Of a stretch of DNA of 64,000 nucleotides, positions 60,350 through 64,000 are shown piece by piece (the stretch's first letter is position 1; every line of letters starts with the position of its first letter). The stretch comes from Sphingomonas sp. SORGH_AS_0950 (lineage in GTDB: Bacteria; Pseudomonadota; Alphaproteobacteria; Sphingomonadales; Sphingomonadaceae). The position numbers were made by a program, and so were the translations under genes. A model generated the notes under the pieces. It saw only the letters and a list, made by a program, of their open reading frames with translations, made no database searches and had not been told where the DNA came from. Location: contig NZ_JAUTAE010000001.1 of the NCBI RefSeq assembly GCF_030818415.1, forward strand, positions 1,970,001-2,034,000, read 5' to 3'.

Positions 60350-61219
60350 ATGACGATCGCACTCTTTCTGGCCGCGCTGCTGGCGCAGGCTTCGCCCTCT
60401 CCCGCTCCCCCCGCGACGCAGGCCAGCGATCCGCTGCCCGGTGACTGGATCGCCGTGCCCGATGACGAGGTGCTGATCTTCACCCTGTCGAACGGGCGAA
60501 CGGTGACGGTGCGGCTCGCCGCCGGACAGGCGCCGGTCCATGTCGCCAATATCCGCGCGCTGGCGCGGGCGCATTGGTGGGATGCGGGGACCAGCGTCTA
60601 TCGCGTGCAGGAAAACTATGTCGCCCAATGGGGCGATGCGACCGAGAAGAAGCCGCTGCCCCCCGGCATCGTCGCCAATCCCCCGGCCGAATATATCCGC
60701 GCGGGCAACAGCGCGGTCGCGCGGCTGAGCCGGCCCGATCCCTATGCCGCCTGGGCGGGCTATAGCCGCGATGGCTGGCCGCTGGCGGGGGATGCGGCGT
60801 CGGAGTGGGTTCCGCATTGCTATGGCATGGTCGGCGTCGCGCGCGATCTGGCGCCCAGCACCGGGACCGGGGCCGAGCTCTACACGATCATCGGCCACTC
60901 GCCGCGAGGGCTGGACCGCAATATCGCGGTGGCCGGGCGGGTGATCGACGGGATGGAGGCGCTGTCCACCCTGCCGCGCGGGACGGGCGATCTGGGCTTC
61001 TACAAGGACGAGGCCCAGCGCCTGCCGATCGTGTCGGCCCGGCTGGCGAGCGAACTGCCCGCCGCCCAGCGGCCGCATTACCAGTATCGCGAGACGGCTT
61101 CGCCTCGCTTTGCCGCCTGGATCAAGGGGCGGGAGAATCGGAAGAACGACTTCTTCACCGTGCCCGCGGGGGGCGTGGATATCTGCGCGGCCTTGCCGCC
61201 GGTTCGGAAGGCACCTTGA
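60350..61219 (+). CDS. Exported cyclophilin-type peptidyl-prolyl isomerase
   Basis: The product has 289 residues from ATG 60350; a GTG at 60317 is also possible and neither has a good ribosome site. A signal peptide (MTIALFLAALLAQASP) leads. The cyclophilin core is TVTVRLAAGQAPVHVANIRALARAHWWDAG, YRVQENYVAQWGDA and, after a long insert, YTIIGHSPRGLDRNIAVAGRVIDGME (landmarks only). Several cyclophilin catalytic positions differ, and the enzyme has a long insertion between strands. It probably folds or chaperones periplasmic proteins. Confidence 0.85.
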   Translation: MTIALFLAALLAQASPSPAPPATQASDPLPGDWIAVPDDEVLIFTLSNGRTVTVRLAAGQAPVHVANIRALARAHWWDAGTSVYRVQENYVAQWGDATEKKPLPPGIVANPPAEYIRAGNSAVARLSRPDPYAAWAGYSRDGWPLAGDAASEWVPHCYGMVGVARDLAPSTGTGAELYTIIGHSPRGLDRNIAVAGRVIDGMEALSTLPRGTGDLGFYKDEAQRLPIVSARLASELPAAQRPHYQYRETASPRFAAWIKGRENRKNDFFTVPAGGVDICAALPPVRKAP

Positions 61220-61252
61220 TCGGTTTGGGTTGAGGGGTGAGGGTTGGACGTG

Positions 61253-61337
61253 GCCTTCGACTTCGCTCAGGCTGAACGGGGGAAGGAAATTCGGATTGCC
61301 CCCGGCAGCCGTTCAGCCTGAGCGCCGTCGAAGGCCA
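61253..61337. repeat. REP-like inverted-repeat element, copy 2
   Basis: Arms GGCCTTCGACTTCGCTCAGG (61253 on) and the inverse CCGTTCAGCCTGAGCGCCGT followed by CGAAGGCC flank a centre of about 30 bases. It matches the element at 26914-26990. It sits between the convergent cyclophilin and acetyl-CoA synthetase genes. Confidence 0.8.
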
Positions 61338-61362
61338 GGCTGCAAAGCGCCACGGGCAAGAC

Positions 61363-61388
61363 GGGGCCGCTTACCGAGAAGCGGCCCC
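61363..61388. terminator. Hairpin at the end of acsA
   Basis: A perfect 10-bp stem GGGGCCGCTT/AAGCGGCCCC with a six-base loop lies nine bases past the acsA stop. There is no T-run. It probably terminates acsA and stabilises its messenger. Confidence 0.55.
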
Positions 61389-61396
61389 ATCCGGCA

Positions 61397-63349
<1,953 letters not shown>

Positions 63350-63644
63350 GCCTGTCTCTCCTATTTTGACCGATCTTTAGCAGTCGAACATGGCAGATGC
63401 CTATCGGGTCCATGACAAAGTATGGCACGGCGGCGACGCGGCCCGATACCGGATCGCCCCCGGCTTTCGTGGCCAAGCGTAATCGGCGGCGCGACCGAAA
63501 AACAAGGGGGTCGGCAAATGCTTTGCGAGGTCCCCGAATAAATTACATCCACACAGGGCAAGATATCGGCAATCCCTCTGTTCCTCGTGAAAAAGCAACG
63601 CTACAGCAGCTATTGCATTGTCTATGGAGGGAGGTGGACAGAGC
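63350..63644. other. Divergent promoter region of acsA and the PAS sensor gene
   Basis: The region of 295 bases has no gene. It provides the leaders of acsA (minus) and the next gene (plus). It contains moderately AT-rich patches near 63530-63560 and 63585-63620, where promoters are likely, but no box could be named securely. Confidence 0.35.
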
Positions 63645-64000
63645 ATGGCCGCGACTACCTATCACCCCATCGACATTCCTGCTGGATTCGCCGCTGTTCT
63701 GGCGCGGAACGGCGAGATGGGGCGGCTGATCGCGACATTCGACTGGGCCGCCACCCCATTGGGGCCGATCGCCGCATGGCCGCAAAGCCGCCGGACCGCG
63801 ATCGGCATCATGCTGGCCTCCACCATCCCGATGGCGACGATCTGGGGGCCGGAGGCGATCCTGCTCTACAATGCCGGCTATGCCGAAATGGCGGGCGACC
63901 GGCATCCGGCGATCCTGGGCAGCCCGCTGATCCAGGCCTGGCCCGAGTCGTCGGCCTTCCATGCGGAGGTCGTCGCGGCGGGCCTGAGCGGCCGGGCGCT
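63645..64000 (+). CDS. PAS-domain sensor protein (likely histidine kinase), 3' end outside window
   Basis: ATG 63645 follows GGAGGGAGG. The first 118 codons encode FDWAATPLGPIAAWPQSRRTAI and IMLASTIPMATIWGPEAILLYNAGYAEMAG (landmarks), a PAS-like domain that normally opens sensor histidine kinases with the D-W-S/A-x-T-P-L-G-P signature. The kinase part is beyond the window edge. The gene is divergent from acsA. Confidence 0.8.
   Translation, partial: MAATTYHPIDIPAGFAAVLARNGEMGRLIATFDWAATPLGPIAAWPQSRRTAIGIMLASTIPMATIWGPEAILLYNAGYAEMAGDRHPAILGSPLIQAWPESSAFHAEVVAAGLSGRA

Overview
The window is GC-rich chromosomal DNA from an alphaproteobacterium, most likely a Sphingomonas-type member of the Sphingomonadaceae. 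This is judged from large TonB-dependent receptors with matching N-terminal motifs, a MucR/Ros-type regulator, a PQQ glucose dehydrogenase, DUF882 and L,D-transpeptidase cell-wall enzymes and the codon style. No rRNA or other phylogenetic marker is present, so the genus is an inference.

Core part, 1-44,240. It opens with a partial glutamine amidotransferase, then a DUF1080 sugar hydrolase, a lipoprotein L,D-transpeptidase and a DUF882 peptidase. A light-harvesting cassette follows: a microbial rhodopsin with an unusual D-T-G motif, a Brp/Blh carotene-cleaving enzyme that would make its retinal, and an SDR oxidoreductase, all translationally coupled. Next are a frameshifted ACMSD-type amidohydrolase, a glucose dehydrogenase, a membrane GGDEF-EAL protein convergent with an RpfF-type fatty-acid signal synthase, a DUF2779 protein, and a MASE1 histidine kinase/response regulator pair. 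Positions 20.6-29.9 kb look like a glycan-use locus: TonB receptor, GH89 alpha-N-acetylglucosaminidase, a HGSNAT-like acyltransferase and a convergent GH2 enzyme. Then come a zinc alcohol dehydrogenase, a PAS-PAS-pseudoreceiver-LuxR regulator, an FtsX/LolD-type ABC transporter, NhaA, a chemotaxis receptor and a second TonB receptor broken by an in-frame amber codon.

Accessory part, 44,241-60,177. This is a 15.9-kb patchwork bounded by a 15-bp direct repeat, one copy of which is the 3' end of a tRNA-Ser gene. Its left third is decayed phage material (terminase subunits) and two IS3-family elements; one interrupts the large terminase, the other has replaced the front of a tyrosine integrase. 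The rest is visibly AT-richer. It holds an AlpA-like regulator, a protein with family-A polymerase motifs, a MucR-like regulator, several unknown proteins, a serine recombinase with a possible res site, and a two-gene operon of a methyltransferase-like protein plus a long non-retron-looking reverse transcriptase. The last pair is the best candidate for an undescribed system, probably anti-phage defence.

Right flank, 60,178-64,000. Ordinary chromosome resumes with tRNA-Ser(GGA), an exported cyclophilin, a REP-like palindrome also found at 26.9 kb, acetyl-CoA synthetase and the start of a PAS sensor protein.
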